A stretch of DNA of 64,000 bases from Paenibacillus brevis (GCF_018919145.1 NZ_JAHLQJ010000023.1:1-64000), one strand, 5' to 3'. Positions 28,681-39,200 are shown, counted from the first letter of the stretch. Program-made: numbers and translations. The notes: a model not told the origin generated them from the letters alone.

Positions 28681-28796
28681 AAAATAAAATGATCCTCCCT
28701 TAAAAATATACAGCAAGGCCACGAAATCATGACTGCGGTGATTTGATTATACATAATGACTGAAACAAGGTCAACAGCCGTATATCCCGCTTGGAG

Positions 28797-29141
28797 TCAA
28801 TCATTTCCCCCATTTTGTCCGGAGATTCGTACCGGAATTTCACCAGGTTTGTAAAGTCCATATTTCTTCATCGCCATTTGGCCGATATATTCGGGGTCCT
28901 TGAGCCGGTTAAGCTCATATTTTAATTGAACAAGCACTTGTTCATTTTCTGATTTTACCGTCATCCGTTCCGCTAATTGACTGGCTTTAACGCCGATCTC
29001 GCCGGATTGATCCATATAGGTATAGCCCGCCCAACCGATAAAGAGCGCCATAAAGGTCATCCACAAACGGATACGTCGACGAGCGCCGGCTGATTTTACG
29101 GGAGCTTGTTTCTTGGAATTGACTGTCGTGTTCTCCCTCAC
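28797..29141 (-). CDS. divIC: Cell-division protein DivIC (FtsB family)
   Basis: A bitopic division protein of the FtsL-DivIB-DivIC complex. 114 residues: a short basic cytoplasmic tail with GARRRIRLW, one transmembrane helix (about 28-46, MTFMALFIGWAGYTYM), then a coiled coil (VKSENEQVLVQLKYELNRLK) and the conserved DPEYIGQMAMKKYGLYKPGE. GTG at 29141 sits 8 nt after GGAGG; the GTG three codons earlier is inside the Shine-Dalgarno. It follows yabQ by 18 nt. Confidence 0.93.
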   Translation of the reverse strand: MRENTTVNSKKQAPVKSAGARRRIRLWMTFMALFIGWAGYTYMDQSGEIGVKASQLAERMTVKSENEQVLVQLKYELNRLKDPEYIGQMAMKKYGLYKPGEIPVRISGQNGGND

Positions 29142-29159
29142 CGGGCCCACCTCCTTTAT

Positions 29160-29735
29160 TCACTCTTGATCCTTGCCGCGCCAATGTCTCCATGATTTTA
29201 CCACATATTCCCTTGACTTGCGAAGCCTGTCCGGTATATGCAGTGCATTTAAGATAGGACGGAAAGCCCAAGCGAGCAGTTTCCAAATCGGGAACAGCGT
29301 AACTCTCCCCAGGAAAATGATTAGTATCCAGAGAAATCCGAGCAAGAGTCTAAATCCCTTCCAAAGCCACTTGATCGGAACAACGAGGGTCAAATACATC
29401 AATCTGACGCCAAATCCATATATCCTCCGGACTATACGAATTAAATTTACCACAAATCGCTCGGTCAAAACACTCAGAAACAAAAAATGAATCCATACTC
29501 CTAGAAATAGTCCTAAAAACACATAAAAACGGAGCTCTCCCTGATTCACATGGTACAGCATCCGGAACACAAACAGTGCGGAGGCGATCCAATAAAACAA
29601 ATCGAGCAGATTTACACTCCAGCGAGGAAAGCGAAGCTGACCCGATACTACGCGGTAGCTGTCAAAGGCAATCCCCATGAACGTTCCGGAAGCCAGCATC
29701 CATACCAGGGTCAACCATTGTGTCTGCAGGTTCAT
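29160..29735 (-). CDS. yabQ: Spore cortex biosynthesis protein YabQ
   Basis: 191 residues with about four or five transmembrane helices between residues 5 and 155, followed by a basic C-terminal tail (RLRKSREYVVKSWRHWRGK). YabQ is needed for spore cortex formation in Bacillus. The start overlaps the yabP stop by 4 nt, and divIC lies next, exactly as in Bacillus yabP-yabQ-divIC. Confidence 0.92.
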   Translation of the reverse strand: MNLQTQWLTLVWMLASGTFMGIAFDSYRVVSGQLRFPRWSVNLLDLFYWIASALFVFRMLYHVNQGELRFYVFLGLFLGVWIHFLFLSVLTERFVVNLIRIVRRIYGFGVRLMYLTLVVPIKWLWKGFRLLLGFLWILIIFLGRVTLFPIWKLLAWAFRPILNALHIPDRLRKSREYVVKSWRHWRGKDQE

Positions 29736-30013
29736 CGGAAAAGCTTGCCAAGGAAGCCCTTGCCCGACGTATTGGCGCCCGGCTCCAGATAGGACAAGGA
29801 GTTGACCTGACCTTCGATGCTGACAAGGCCCTGCTCCAGATTCAAATTCTTGATATGTAAATTATGACCGCGAATCGTTAAATGCCCCAGCTCCGTTTGA
29901 AGCAAAAATTCCTCGCTGTCAAAGCTTTCCACGTTCAGGACTCCCGAGATCTCCAGCAGCTTCCTGTTCAGTAAATGCAGCTCCTGACGTTTTCCCTTTC
30001 CCTGTTCAACCAT
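29732..30013 (-). CDS. yabP: Sporulation protein YabP
   Basis: 93 residues of the YabP/YqfC family: ELHLLNRKLLEISGVLNVES at the N-terminus and the characteristic GHLTIRGHNLHIKNLNLEQG followed by VSIEGQVNSLSY. It is a small beta-rich protein needed for sporulation in Bacillus. GGAGGGG precedes the start. It begins a short operon after the rqcP terminator. Confidence 0.93.
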   Translation of the reverse strand: MVEQGKGKRQELHLLNRKLLEISGVLNVESFDSEEFLLQTELGHLTIRGHNLHIKNLNLEQGLVSIEGQVNSLSYLEPGANTSGKGFLGKLFR

Positions 30014-30101
30014 GGCATGTACCCCTCCTTCTTAACACTAGCTTATGGGAGGGGCCTCTTCTTTAGAACCGCTGCTGAACCTGCCCTGCCGGATTTCGGA
30101 T

Positions 30102-30140
30102 AAAAAAAAGAGCATGTCCCAAATCATTGGAACATGCTCT
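30102..30140 (-). terminator. Intrinsic terminator after rqcP
   Basis: Stem AGAGCATGT/ACATGCTCT followed on the minus strand by eight T. Confidence 0.93.
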
Positions 30141-30152
30141 CATGCCGCGCGC

Positions 30153-30434
30153 CTAATTCCAGTCGAAACCGGAATCCTTGGCGATTGGCTCTTCCTTAAC
30201 CAAGGTATACATGGTTGCAGCCTCGTCCTTGCGAGTGGTCTCTGCCAGACGCTCGACGCGTACCGTAACCAGCTTTTGGCCGAATTGAACGGTAATCTCA
30301 TCGCCAACCTTAACAGCAGAACTCGGTTTGGATTCGCGCCCGTTGACGAGGACTCTTCCTTGCTCGGAGACATCCTTCGCTACGGTACGCCGCTTAATTA
30401 ACCGGGACACCTTCAGGAATTTATCAAGACGCAT
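30153..30434 (-). CDS. rqcP: S4-domain ribosome quality-control protein RqcP
   Basis: 93-residue S4 RNA-binding protein (MRLDKFLKVSRLIKRRTVAK, then GRVLVNGRESKPSSAVKVGD). In Bacillus RqcP (YabO) binds stalled 50S subunits and helps RqcH add poly-alanine tails. The start touches the hup stop, so the two are cotranscribed. Confidence 0.93.
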   Translation of the reverse strand: MRLDKFLKVSRLIKRRTVAKDVSEQGRVLVNGRESKPSSAVKVGDEITVQFGQKLVTVRVERLAETTRKDEAATMYTLVKEEPIAKDSGFDWN

Positions 30435-30706
30435 TATTTTACAGCTTCTTTAAGCTTGTTACCCGCTTTGAAAGCAGGTACGTTCGAAGCAGGAATCTCG
30501 ATTGTTTTACCTGTTTGCGGGTTGCGGCCTGTACGACCGGAACGTTTGCGGGTTTCGAAAGTTCCGAAACCGATCAGTTGAACCTTGTCGCCACCTGCAA
30601 GTGCATCGGTGATTTCGCCGAGAACACCGTTCAATACGGTCTCAACGTCTTTTTTAGTCAAACCGCTTTTGCTGGAAATGTTGTTGATCAGATCTGTTTT
30701 GTTCAT
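30434..30706 (-). CDS. hup: Nucleoid protein HU
   Basis: The 90 residues are the standard HU length: MNKTDLINNISSKSGLTKKD at the N-terminus and the DNA-wrapping arm segment GFGTFETRKRSGRTGRNPQT with IPASNVPAFKAGNKLKEAV. The start is preceded by GGGAGG. About 160 nt upstream are gene-free and contain small hairpins (GCCC-GAA-GGGC near 30822; TACGGC/GCCGTA), so the mRNA leader may be structured. Confidence 0.97.
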   Translation of the reverse strand: MNKTDLINNISSKSGLTKKDVETVLNGVLGEITDALAGGDKVQLIGFGTFETRKRSGRTGRNPQTGKTIEIPASNVPAFKAGNKLKEAVK

Positions 30707-30868
30707 TAATAATGCCTCCCAATAATAAAAGAAATAGATGGATACTTACGGCCTAGCCCTTGTGGCTCATAGCCGTATGGATATCTTTGTATGATTATTC
30801 TGTCTTGAAACAGAAAATCCTGCCCGAAGGGCAACTTTTTTTTGAATTTTCCAAAAAAAAGCCGTTTT

Positions 30869-32386
30869 TTAGCGATTTTTGTATCCCTTGGCGGCTCTTT
30901 CAAGCTCCTTCGCCTGGTCCCACAAGATGTCCATTTCCTTCAGCGTAGCATCTTCCGGGCGCTTCCCTGCCTCCCGAAGCTGTTCTTCCACATAACTGAA
31001 GCGTCTGACAAATTTCGCATTCGTCATGGACAAGGCTTCCTCCGGATCAGCACCAATCCGGCGGGCTGCATTGACTACAGAGAATAAAAGGTCGCCCAGC
31101 TCCAGCGTCTGTTCCCCGGCATCCAATCCGTTCTCAACGGCGGTCTTGAACTCGGAGATTTCCTCCTCGACCTTGGCCCAGATCCCGTCCATCGAATCCC
31201 AGTCGAAGCCAACCTTGGCTGCCTTCTTCTGCAGCTTGTACGCCTTCATCAACGCAGGAAGATCGCGCGGCACTCCGCTTAGCGCGGACAATTGCTCCGG
31301 ATCAATCCCCTTACGACGCTTCTCTTCAGCCTTCATGGCCTCCCAGTTGCCTAATGCGGCTTCAGCATCCTTGGCACTCTTATCCCCAAATACATGAGGA
31401 TGACGGTACAGCAGCTTCTCATTCAAGGTCTGGATCACATCATAAGCGGTGAACATCCCGCTTTCTTCCTCCATTTGCGCGTGAAGCATGACTTGAAGCA
31501 GCAAGTCACCGAGTTCCTCCCGCATATGATCGGGATCATCCTCGTCAATGGTCTCCAGAACCTCGTACGCCTCTTCGATAAGATTCTTGCGAAGGGATTG
31601 ATGCGTCTGCTCCCGGTCCCAAGGACAGCCGCCCGGACTGCGGAGAATTGCCACAATCTCGTGCAGACGCTCGAAGCTGCGAATACGCAGCTGGTCATCG
31701 CTGCTGGCAGGCACATAGACGAGTGAGAGATTGCCATAGCCTTCAACCCGGTCCAGCTCATATAGCGGAACACGCAGCACCTGTTCGGCTCCCTGAACTC
31801 CAAGAGCGTGTCCCACGATAATCGGGTAGTCATCCGGATAGCTCTCCATCAGACTCAGCTTGACATCAGAAGCGGTAAATACGTCATAGACCTGACCGAT
31901 CAATGTGTGCCTCCGGGAATCCACATCTGCTTCTGTGAGAGAGGAGGCATCCAGCAATTGAAAGCCTTCAATCGGATCGAAGCCAAGTGCTATGAAGGCC
32001 GCATCCAAGAAGCTTTCACCGCCGATGATCTCCAGAGAAATTCCGGCCTCCGGGCAGCGCTCCTTCAACAATTTGACCGTCGCTTCGGCTACCATCGGAT
32101 GTCCCGGCACAGCGTATAGAATCTCCCGCCCATCCGGAGCCGATCCAGCAAGCGATATCAAGTGCCGGGTAATCTCCTCATAGACCGAAGGGAAATCATC
32201 ATTGGCTTCATAGACATCGTCGAAGGATGTGAAGGCCACACCCGTCTCCTCCAGCCACTGGACGACAGGATGATCCTTTGTGCGCACATATCTCTCCTCC
32301 GCGTCCTGCAGCCTCTTCAGGCTTCCCAGCGTCAGCTTGTCCGGGTCTCCTGAGCCCAGTCCGACAACGGTAATTACAGCTCCCAC
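30869..32386 (-). CDS. mazG: MazG-type nucleotide pyrophosphohydrolase with methylase-like domain (YabN)
   Basis: Two fused domains. The N-terminal ~215 residues are a tetrapyrrole-methylase-like fold (ITVVGLGSGDPDKLTLGS, then YAVPGHPMVAEATVKLL). The C-terminal ~270 residues hold tandem MazG domains (CPWDREQTHQSLRKNLIEEA, EEL-GDLLLQ, and a second EEISEFK and ELGDLLFSV). The MazG part hydrolyses NTPs to NMP and pyrophosphate and limits misincorporation. No start has an ideal Shine-Dalgarno; the GTG at 32386 gives the family N-terminus with GGAG 12 nt upstream, while ATGs at 32404 and 32407 and a start at 32431 remain possible. Confidence 0.92.
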   Translation of the reverse strand: MGAVITVVGLGSGDPDKLTLGSLKRLQDAEERYVRTKDHPVVQWLEETGVAFTSFDDVYEANDDFPSVYEEITRHLISLAGSAPDGREILYAVPGHPMVAEATVKLLKERCPEAGISLEIIGGESFLDAAFIALGFDPIEGFQLLDASSLTEADVDSRRHTLIGQVYDVFTASDVKLSLMESYPDDYPIIVGHALGVQGAEQVLRVPLYELDRVEGYGNLSLVYVPASSDDQLRIRSFERLHEIVAILRSPGGCPWDREQTHQSLRKNLIEEAYEVLETIDEDDPDHMREELGDLLLQVMLHAQMEEESGMFTAYDVIQTLNEKLLYRHPHVFGDKSAKDAEAALGNWEAMKAEEKRRKGIDPEQLSALSGVPRDLPALMKAYKLQKKAAKVGFDWDSMDGIWAKVEEEISEFKTAVENGLDAGEQTLELGDLLFSVVNAARRIGADPEEALSMTNAKFVRRFSYVEEQLREAGKRPEDATLKEMDILWDQAKELERAAKGYKNR

Positions 32387-32482
32387 TATCTCATCACACT
32401 CCATCATTGTGCAGCTTGTTACGCTGTCCATTATTTACTATACCATCAGAAGGGCTGCAGAATAAAATTTACGGCCCCGGCG

Positions 32483-34099
32483 CTAGCGAAGCAGCCGCAG
32501 CCTCCGAAGCGCTTTGACCAGCTTCGGTCCATACCGCGGCAAGGCGCCCAGCTCTGCCGCAGTGATCAGGCGCGCCCGCACCGCGGCGGCCGCAAACACG
32601 GCTGCGCCGAGCAGCACGCCGAGCAGGCTCTCCGCCAGGGCCGCCAGACGGCCCGGCGGGAGCGAGGCTGCGGCAGCAAGGCGCAGCAGCAGCACCGCGG
32701 CCATCATCGCCAGGATGGCCGCCGCAGGGCGCACCAGCACGTCCGCCAGACGCGGACAAAGCCCGGTGCGCCGAAGCAGCAGCGCGAGGTTCAGCGCTGC
32801 TGCACAGCCGTAGGCGGCGATGCCTGCGATCGCCGCCCCGGTCATGCCGTGCTGCGGGACGAGCAGCACGTTCAGCGCCGCCTTGAGCACCGCGGCGGCG
32901 AGCAGGTGAACGGCCGGTGCGCGCACCCGGCCGAGGCCCTGGAGGAGCGCGGCCGTAATGGTGGCCAGTGCGCCGGGAGCGGCGCTCCAGGCGACCCAGG
33001 CGAAGGTCGCGCTTCCGATGCTGTCCTTATACAGCATCATATTGATCGGCTCGGCCAGCACGGCAAGACCGGCCGACGCAGCTAAGCCGATCAGCCAGAA
33101 CCAGCGAAGCGCCAGACCGGTGTGCCGTGTAATTCCTTCCTGGTCACCCTTGGCATTCAGCTCCGCCATCACCGGGATATACAGCATCGACAATGAGGTG
33201 GCCAGCATGGTCACCACTTGTACCAGCGGGATGCCCCGGTTATAAATCCCTACGGCGGTCATTACTTTGAGCTCATCCCCATGAAAAGCCAGCAGCCGAG
33301 GCAACGTGAACGTATCGACCAGACTGATTAGCGGGACCGCCAACGCAGCTAGACAAATAGGAATGCCGTAGCGCAGCATCTCCCTTAGCATGCCCTTGTT
33401 GCTGCCTCTGCGGGCAGGATTCCCGCCTTCTCGTCTACGGTCTGCCTTCCGGTAGTCCCTCCAATACAGCAGCATAACAAACAACCCCGCAGCCCCGCCA
33501 AAGGCCGAGCCGGCCAGTGCACTGCCGGCCACCACGGACTCCGCAGCTCCTTGAGCGGTGAAATAGAGCAGCAGCCCTACCATTACCGCAACGCGGACCA
33601 CTTGCTCCGTCACCTGTGATACTGCTGTAGGCATCATATTTTTCTGCCCTTGAAAATACCCTCTCAGCGCAGCGCTTAACGGCACAAAAAGCAGGGCCGG
33701 TGCTGCTCCCCTGAATGCGGGAATAAGCTGGCTGCTGCCGATCCATTCCGCCAGCAGCGGAGCACCCAGGTACATCAGCACGCCTCCTGCGGCTCCAAAG
33801 CTAAGCATAGCCCATGATGCCGTGCGCAACACCCTGATTTCGCCGGTCTCATCCCCTTCCGCCCGTCGTTCTGCTACGAATTTGGATACAACTGTGGGAA
33901 TACCTGCCGCGGCAAGCGTAATCATCAGGGTATAAAAGGGATATACGGTATTATAAATGCCAAAGACACCATCTCCGCCGATATTTTGCAGCGGAATCTT
34001 CTGGAGGGTGCCGATCAGCTTGCTGACAATCGCCGCGATGCTTAATGCAGCTGCTCCCTTAAGGAGACTGACTGAAGAATTTGTCTGTTTGCGCTTCAT
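32483..34099 (-). CDS. yabM: Polysaccharide/lipid II flippase-family membrane protein (YabM, SpoVB-like)
   Basis: About 538 residues and 13-14 transmembrane helices of the MVF/MOP flippase superfamily. The family N-terminus is LLKGAAALSIAAIVSKLIGT, followed by GGDGVFGIYNTVYPFYTLMI. Homologues flip lipid-linked sugars; YabM and SpoVB relatives act in peptidoglycan or spore cortex synthesis. The last ~140 codons (32483-32990) are strikingly G+C- and alanine-rich compared with the rest. The ATG at 34099 (MKRKQ) fits homologues, although the Shine-Dalgarno is weak; in-frame ATGs 10-12 codons upstream are alternatives. Confidence 0.88.
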   Translation of the reverse strand: MKRKQTNSSVSLLKGAAALSIAAIVSKLIGTLQKIPLQNIGGDGVFGIYNTVYPFYTLMITLAAAGIPTVVSKFVAERRAEGDETGEIRVLRTASWAMLSFGAAGGVLMYLGAPLLAEWIGSSQLIPAFRGAAPALLFVPLSAALRGYFQGQKNMMPTAVSQVTEQVVRVAVMVGLLLYFTAQGAAESVVAGSALAGSAFGGAAGLFVMLLYWRDYRKADRRREGGNPARRGSNKGMLREMLRYGIPICLAALAVPLISLVDTFTLPRLLAFHGDELKVMTAVGIYNRGIPLVQVVTMLATSLSMLYIPVMAELNAKGDQEGITRHTGLALRWFWLIGLAASAGLAVLAEPINMMLYKDSIGSATFAWVAWSAAPGALATITAALLQGLGRVRAPAVHLLAAAVLKAALNVLLVPQHGMTGAAIAGIAAYGCAAALNLALLLRRTGLCPRLADVLVRPAAAILAMMAAVLLLRLAAAASLPPGRLAALAESLLGVLLGAAVFAAAAVRARLITAAELGALPRYGPKLVKALRRLRLLR

Positions 34100-34208
34100 G
34101 AACTTGTACCTGCTTCTCGGATTCGACATTACCATTCAGGTTCCATTATATGACGAAACCTTCTTTTCCCGCCATAAAGCTCCCTGTGGTTGTCTTCCCG
34201 CACACAGC

Positions 34209-34262
34209 AAAAAACACACCCCTGCTCAGGACGGTTGTCTTGAGTACTCAGGGAATGTGTTC
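34209..34262 (-). terminator. Intrinsic terminator after spoVT
   Basis: Arms AACACA-n-CCCTG and CAGGG-nn-TGTGTT with a ~24-nt loop; a T-run follows on the minus strand. Confidence 0.75.
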
Positions 34263-34289
34263 CATCTGCGGACACCCACAGCTTGCGTG

Positions 34290-34832
34290 CTATTGCTCCA
34301 TTTGCTTGGCGAGGAATCCAGCCGCCGTCTCCGCCATTTTTGATTCCAACTCCGACATTTTGATTGAATCATCCTTATTCATCAGAACCACTGTACCGAT
34401 TGGATCCCCGCCTGAAATGATCGGAGCGATAACAAACGAGGAGAGGGTCTCCGAATGATCGCGGTTAATCTCATAAGTCCCCGTATTCGTCTCGATAATG
34501 ATTCTGCGGTGCTCCATACTATTCTCCAGCAGCGAGCTGATCGGCTTGTCCAAATATTCCTTCTTGGACGCGCCTGCCACGGCGATCAGTGTATCCCTGT
34601 CCGAGATCAGCGTTGTATGGCCGGTGCTTTCATACAACGATTCCGCATACTCCTTGGCAAAGTCGCCCAACTCTCCGATCGGCGAATATTTCTTCAAGAT
34701 CACTTCTCCATCACGGTCTACGAAGATTTCCAACGGATCACCTTCACGAATCCGCAATGTGCGGCGGATCTCCTTCGGAATGACTACCCGGCCTAAATCA
34801 TCAATACGGCGTACAATTCCAGTAGCTTTCAT
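34290..34832 (-). CDS. spoVT: Stage V sporulation protein T (SpoVT)
   Basis: Forespore regulator that modulates sigma-G genes. The 180 residues match SpoVT: an N-terminal AbrB-type swapped-hairpin DNA-binding domain (TGIVRRIDDLGRVVIPKEIR, 4-23) and a C-terminal GAF-like domain (about 55-178) with FVIAPIISGGDPIGTVVLM. It is a paralogue of the abrB at 53583. No sigma-G promoter could be recognised with confidence. Confidence 0.97.
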   Translation of the reverse strand: MKATGIVRRIDDLGRVVIPKEIRRTLRIREGDPLEIFVDRDGEVILKKYSPIGELGDFAKEYAESLYESTGHTTLISDRDTLIAVAGASKKEYLDKPISSLLENSMEHRRIIIETNTGTYEINRDHSETLSSFVIAPIISGGDPIGTVVLMNKDDSIKMSELESKMAETAAGFLAKQMEQ

Positions 34833-35033
34833 TTTACATGTTGCCCCGCTTTCTTAAGATGTATTGAACTACTGTTCGGTTTTGGATCACTTATTTTTAA
34901 ATACGGATATTGGCTGCTCAGGAGAGATTCGGCTGTTGTGATTCTGACCATAGTATTCATCCCTTTCCAGCCGCTTATGCATAATAAATTTCCGGATATC
35001 CTTCCTCCCTTTCAAGGCCCGGGCAGACAGAAA

Positions 35034-35059
35034 GGCAGCGCGAGGATTCTCGCGCTGCC
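35034..35059 (-). terminator. Intrinsic terminator after prsA
   Basis: Perfect 11-bp stem GGCAGCGCGAG/CTCGCGCTGCC with a 4-nt loop, followed on the minus strand by TTTCTGTC. Confidence 0.85.
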
Positions 35060-35091
35060 GGGCTTGTCCTGTGCCTTGGCAAGGAAAAAGC

Positions 35092-36216
35092 TTATTTGCT
35101 GTTCGTATCCGTACCTTCTGTGCCTGCATTGCCGCTGTCTGTACCTGCGTTAGTGTCTGTACCCGTATTGGTATCGGTACCTGCATTGCCGTCAGATTCA
35201 GTGCCGCTGTCGGCTCCTTCTTCAGGGGTCTCTACTTTTGGCAGATCAATGCTCTTGATGACCTTCTCTTCCAGTTCACCGCTCATAAATTCATCCAGCT
35301 TCTGGGAAGCGATCGACATCTTGATCAGATCCTTCTCATCTGGAGTCAGATCATCCAGTGTCTTCTCCGTACGTGCTTCCACACGCATGATGTGGTAGCC
35401 GTAAGTTGTCTCCACCGGCTCACTGATCGTATTCAAAGGAAGCGTGGCTGCCTTCTCCTTGAATTCAGTTACCCAGTTGCTGATTGGCGTATCGGCATAC
35501 AGGCCGCCATTATTGATATTGGTCTCACCATCAGAGGAATATTCCTTCACGAGTGTCGCAAAATCCTCACCCGCATCCAGCTTTCCTTTTACCTCATTCG
35601 CAAGCTTAAGTGCATCCTCTTGGGTGCGCTCATTGCCTTCCTTATCTGTAAATCCGATCAGGATATGGCGTACGGATGCAGTAATGTAGTCTTCCTTGGT
35701 AGCTTCGAATTCAGTTGCTACATCCTCGTCCGTTACTTTAGCCTGTTCGCTTTGCATAACGGTATAGATCTTGATCATATAGTTCTTGAATTCATCTTCA
35801 GTTACTTTTTGAGCGTCCAGCATGCTCTTGAACTGGTCGGCTCCCATTGATTCCTTCATGGCTGCGAATTGCTCTTCCGCTTTCTTCTTGCCGGTTTCCT
35901 TCGCCGTATCGTCAGCCTTCATTTCCAAATATTCATAAGTAATTACTTGCTTCACCAAATAATCACGGAAATCATCCAGTTGCAAGAACTGTTCCATTTG
36001 CGGCTGAAGCGCAAGTACAATTCGCTGCTCCAGATCAAATTCATTCTCAGTAATTTCGCCGCCATCATAAGTAGCAATAACCTTGCTGGTATCGCTTTCG
36101 CCGTTATTGGCCGTTTTGTCCTCTTTCTTGCCGCAGCCTGCGAGTGCAGACACAGTCAGCACTGTAGCCATAACAATAAGCAGCGTCTTCCAAGAACGCC
36201 CTTTACCTTGAAACAT
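35092..36216 (-). CDS. prsA: Foldase lipoprotein, parvulin-type peptidyl-prolyl isomerase
   Basis: Extracytoplasmic folding factor. The 374-residue precursor has a lipoprotein signal (KTLLIVMATVLTVSALAGCG, lipobox LAGC with Cys about residue 28), an N-terminal SurA/PrsA chaperone region, and a parvulin domain (about 180-275: RHILIGFTDKEG, then YSSDGETNINNGGLYADTPI). The C-terminus is a low-complexity Gly/Thr/Asp/Asn tail of about 35 residues (repeats of GTDTN/GTDS). The ATG lies inside the 3' end of mfd (14-nt overlap), with AAAGGGG upstream. Bacillus has a PpiC-type gene near cysK (yacD) instead. Confidence 0.92.
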   Translation of the reverse strand: MFQGKGRSWKTLLIVMATVLTVSALAGCGKKEDKTANNGESDTSKVIATYDGGEITENEFDLEQRIVLALQPQMEQFLQLDDFRDYLVKQVITYEYLEMKADDTAKETGKKKAEEQFAAMKESMGADQFKSMLDAQKVTEDEFKNYMIKIYTVMQSEQAKVTDEDVATEFEATKEDYITASVRHILIGFTDKEGNERTQEDALKLANEVKGKLDAGEDFATLVKEYSSDGETNINNGGLYADTPISNWVTEFKEKAATLPLNTISEPVETTYGYHIMRVEARTEKTLDDLTPDEKDLIKMSIASQKLDEFMSGELEEKVIKSIDLPKVETPEEGADSGTESDGNAGTDTNTGTDTNAGTDSGNAGTEGTDTNSK

Positions 36217-39200
36217 TTTGTAGTTCCCCTTTCGCTTTGAACGAGTCCTTCAGGGCTCCCAGGAACTGCTCCAGCAGGCCCATCATTTCTTTTTCGTCCA
36301 TTCCCTTGGTTTGAATGCGGACCACGATATTTGATCCTTGATTAAATTGTACACGTCTTCCGAATAGATTTCCAACTTCCATGAATTTGGCGGGGACCAT
36401 GACCTTCTCCCTGCCTTCATAGAACTTCAGTACAACCTCCTCGCCGCGCAGGGTGACGGATTCAATCCCGTACCGTTTGCCGTAGAGCTTCACCCGTGCA
36501 ACAGACATCAGATTCTGAACGGCTTCCGGCAGTTCCCCGAAACGGTCAAGCAGCTCGTCCTCCAGCTCCGCAACCTCCTCGAAGGTAGCCGCAGAGGCTG
36601 TCTTTTTATAAATCTCAATCTTCTGAATACTATCATAAATGTAATCGGAAGGTAAATACGCATCGATTCCCAAGTCAATGGCGGTATTCCAGGATATTTC
36701 ATCTGCCTGCTGCTCGCCGAGCATCGTAATTTTCCGCTTCTGAATCTCTTCCGCCAGCATCTGCGAATACAGATCAAAGCCGACGGAGGCGATGAACCCG
36801 TGCTGCTCCGCGCCAAGCAGGTTGCCTGCACCGCGAATCGAGAGGTCGCGCATCGCGATCTTGAATCCGGAGCCAAGCTCGGTGAACTCCTTGATCGATT
36901 GAAGCCGCTTCTCGGCCACCTCGGTCAAGGACTTATCCCGTTGATACGTAAAATAAGCATAAGCTATCCGGTTCGAGCGCCCGACACGTCCCCGCAGCTG
37001 ATACAGCTGGGACAATCCCATCTTATCTGCATCATGAACAATCAGGGTATTCACGTTCGGGATGTCGACCCCTGTCTCAATAATGCTCGTGCTGACAAGC
37101 ACATCATACTCTCCGTCCAGGAAATCAAGAATGGTCTTCTCCAGCTCCTGCTCGGACATTTGCCCATGACCGATCCCGACTCGTGCATCCGGCACCAGCA
37201 TCGAAATCTGTGCAGCCATCTCCTGGATGCCTTGCACCCGATTGTACAAATAGTAAATTTGACCGCCCCGGGCCATTTCACGCTCAATGGATTCGCGCAC
37301 CAGCGCCTGACTGTGCTCCACTACATAAGTCTGTACCGGGAAACGATTCTCCGGCGGTGTCTCGATGACCGACAAATCCCGTACTCCGAGCATCGACATA
37401 TGCAAGGTCCGCGGAATCGGTGTAGCCGTCAGGGTAAGCACATCCACATTGGTCTTCAGCTTCTTGAGCTTCTCCTTATGCGTCACGCCAAAGCGCTGCT
37501 CCTCATCGACAATCAGCAATCCCAAATCCTTGAACACCAGGTCCTGGGATAAAATACGATGCGTTCCGATGACGATATCAACGGTTCCTTGCCGGACACC
37601 CTTGATGGTCTCGTTCTGCTCCTTCCGGCTGCGGAACCGGCTCAGGGACTGAATGTTGATCGGATACTCGCCGAACCGTTCACGGAAAGTCTCATAGTGC
37701 TGCTGAGCCAAAATCGTCGTCGGCACGAGTACGGCAACCTGCTTGCCCTCGATTGCTGCCTTGAAGGCCGCGCGAATCGCTACCTCGGTCTTCCCGTAAC
37801 CGACATCACCGCACAGCAGGCGATCCATCGGACGGGACTGCTCCATATCCTTCTTGATCTCCTCAATGGCGCGCAATTGATCCGGAGTTTCCTCATACGG
37901 GAACATACCCTCGAACTCCTGCTGCTCCGGACTATCCTTCTCAAAGGCATAGCCCGGAGAGGCTTGCCGCTCTGCATACAGCTTAATGAGATCATCGGCT
38001 ATATCTTGAACGGAGGAACGAACCTTGTTCTTAACCCGGGTCCATTCATTTCCGCCAAGCTTGTAAATCTTGGGCTCTTTGTCTTCGGAGGCTACATACT
38101 TCTGAATCATATCAATCTGCTCTATCGGAACGGAGAGCTTATCTCCGCCGGCGTACATGATATGCATGTAGTCCTTATGAATTCCGCCAACTTCAAGCGT
38201 TCCGATCCCCAGATACTTCCCGATTCCGTGATTTTGATGAACCACATAATCGCCGACCTTCAGCTCGGAGTAGCTCTTGATCCGCTGCGCATTGTCCATG
38301 CTCTTTCCGGCCTTGCGCACCTTGCGCTGCTTCTGCGAGAACATCTCGCCTTCCGTGATGACAACCAGATGCACGGAAGGAAGCTCGAAGCCGGACTGCA
38401 GATTTCCTTGAAGCAGGGTAGGCTCCTCGATCCCGTAATCCTCCAGGACCCGGCGCATCCGATCCATTCGCTCTTCCCCGTTGGCCAGCATAATGACCTG
38501 GGCTCCGCTCTTCTTCCATCGCTCCATCTCTGCCTTCAATACATTCATCTGCCCATGGAAATCTTGCATGGTCCGGCTGACAAAGTTCAGAATGTTCTGT
38601 GGCTGGGTATGCGGAACCTGACGCAGGAACAACGACAGGAACAGGGTCTGGAACGGACGGTGATATAGAACACGGTCTCCGCTGAGCGCGAGCGGCAGCT
38701 CCGGCAGGCTCTTGCCATTCTGAAGCAGATGCAGATTCCACTCGGATTCATCCCGCTCCAGCTGTCTTGCTGTCTCCAGCAGACGAGCCGGTTCGTCCAG
38801 AATCAATAACGTATCATCTGGCATGTAATCATACAGTATTTTATTCTCAGGGTAGATCAAGGATATATATTTATAGATTTCAGGGAAATACACATGCTCT
38901 CTCATCAGCTCAAGCTCGCGGGAAATTTCGTCCCGAAGCTTGTTCTTGGCCTGACGGTCAGTCATCTTCTCCAATTGCATCTGCAAGCGAACCTCGGCCA
39001 TTTGTGCAGCCTTCTCCAGCCGCTCCTTGGAAGCGATCAATTCCTTGCAGGGAGGAACGCTTACCTGCTTAACCTGCTCGATGGAGCGCTGGTCAGCCGG
39101 GTCAAAGGTACGGATCGAATCGATTTCGTCATCAAATAATTCCACACGGTAGGCAAGTGACGAGGTTAGCGGATAGAAGTCGATAATTCCGCCGCGCACG

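Noticed and set aside
34887-34982. 31-codon minus-strand frame (MHKRLERDEYYG...) between prsA and spoVT
   Set aside because: Shine-Dalgarno is weak, it lies beyond the prsA terminator, and no family is recognised. Too little support.
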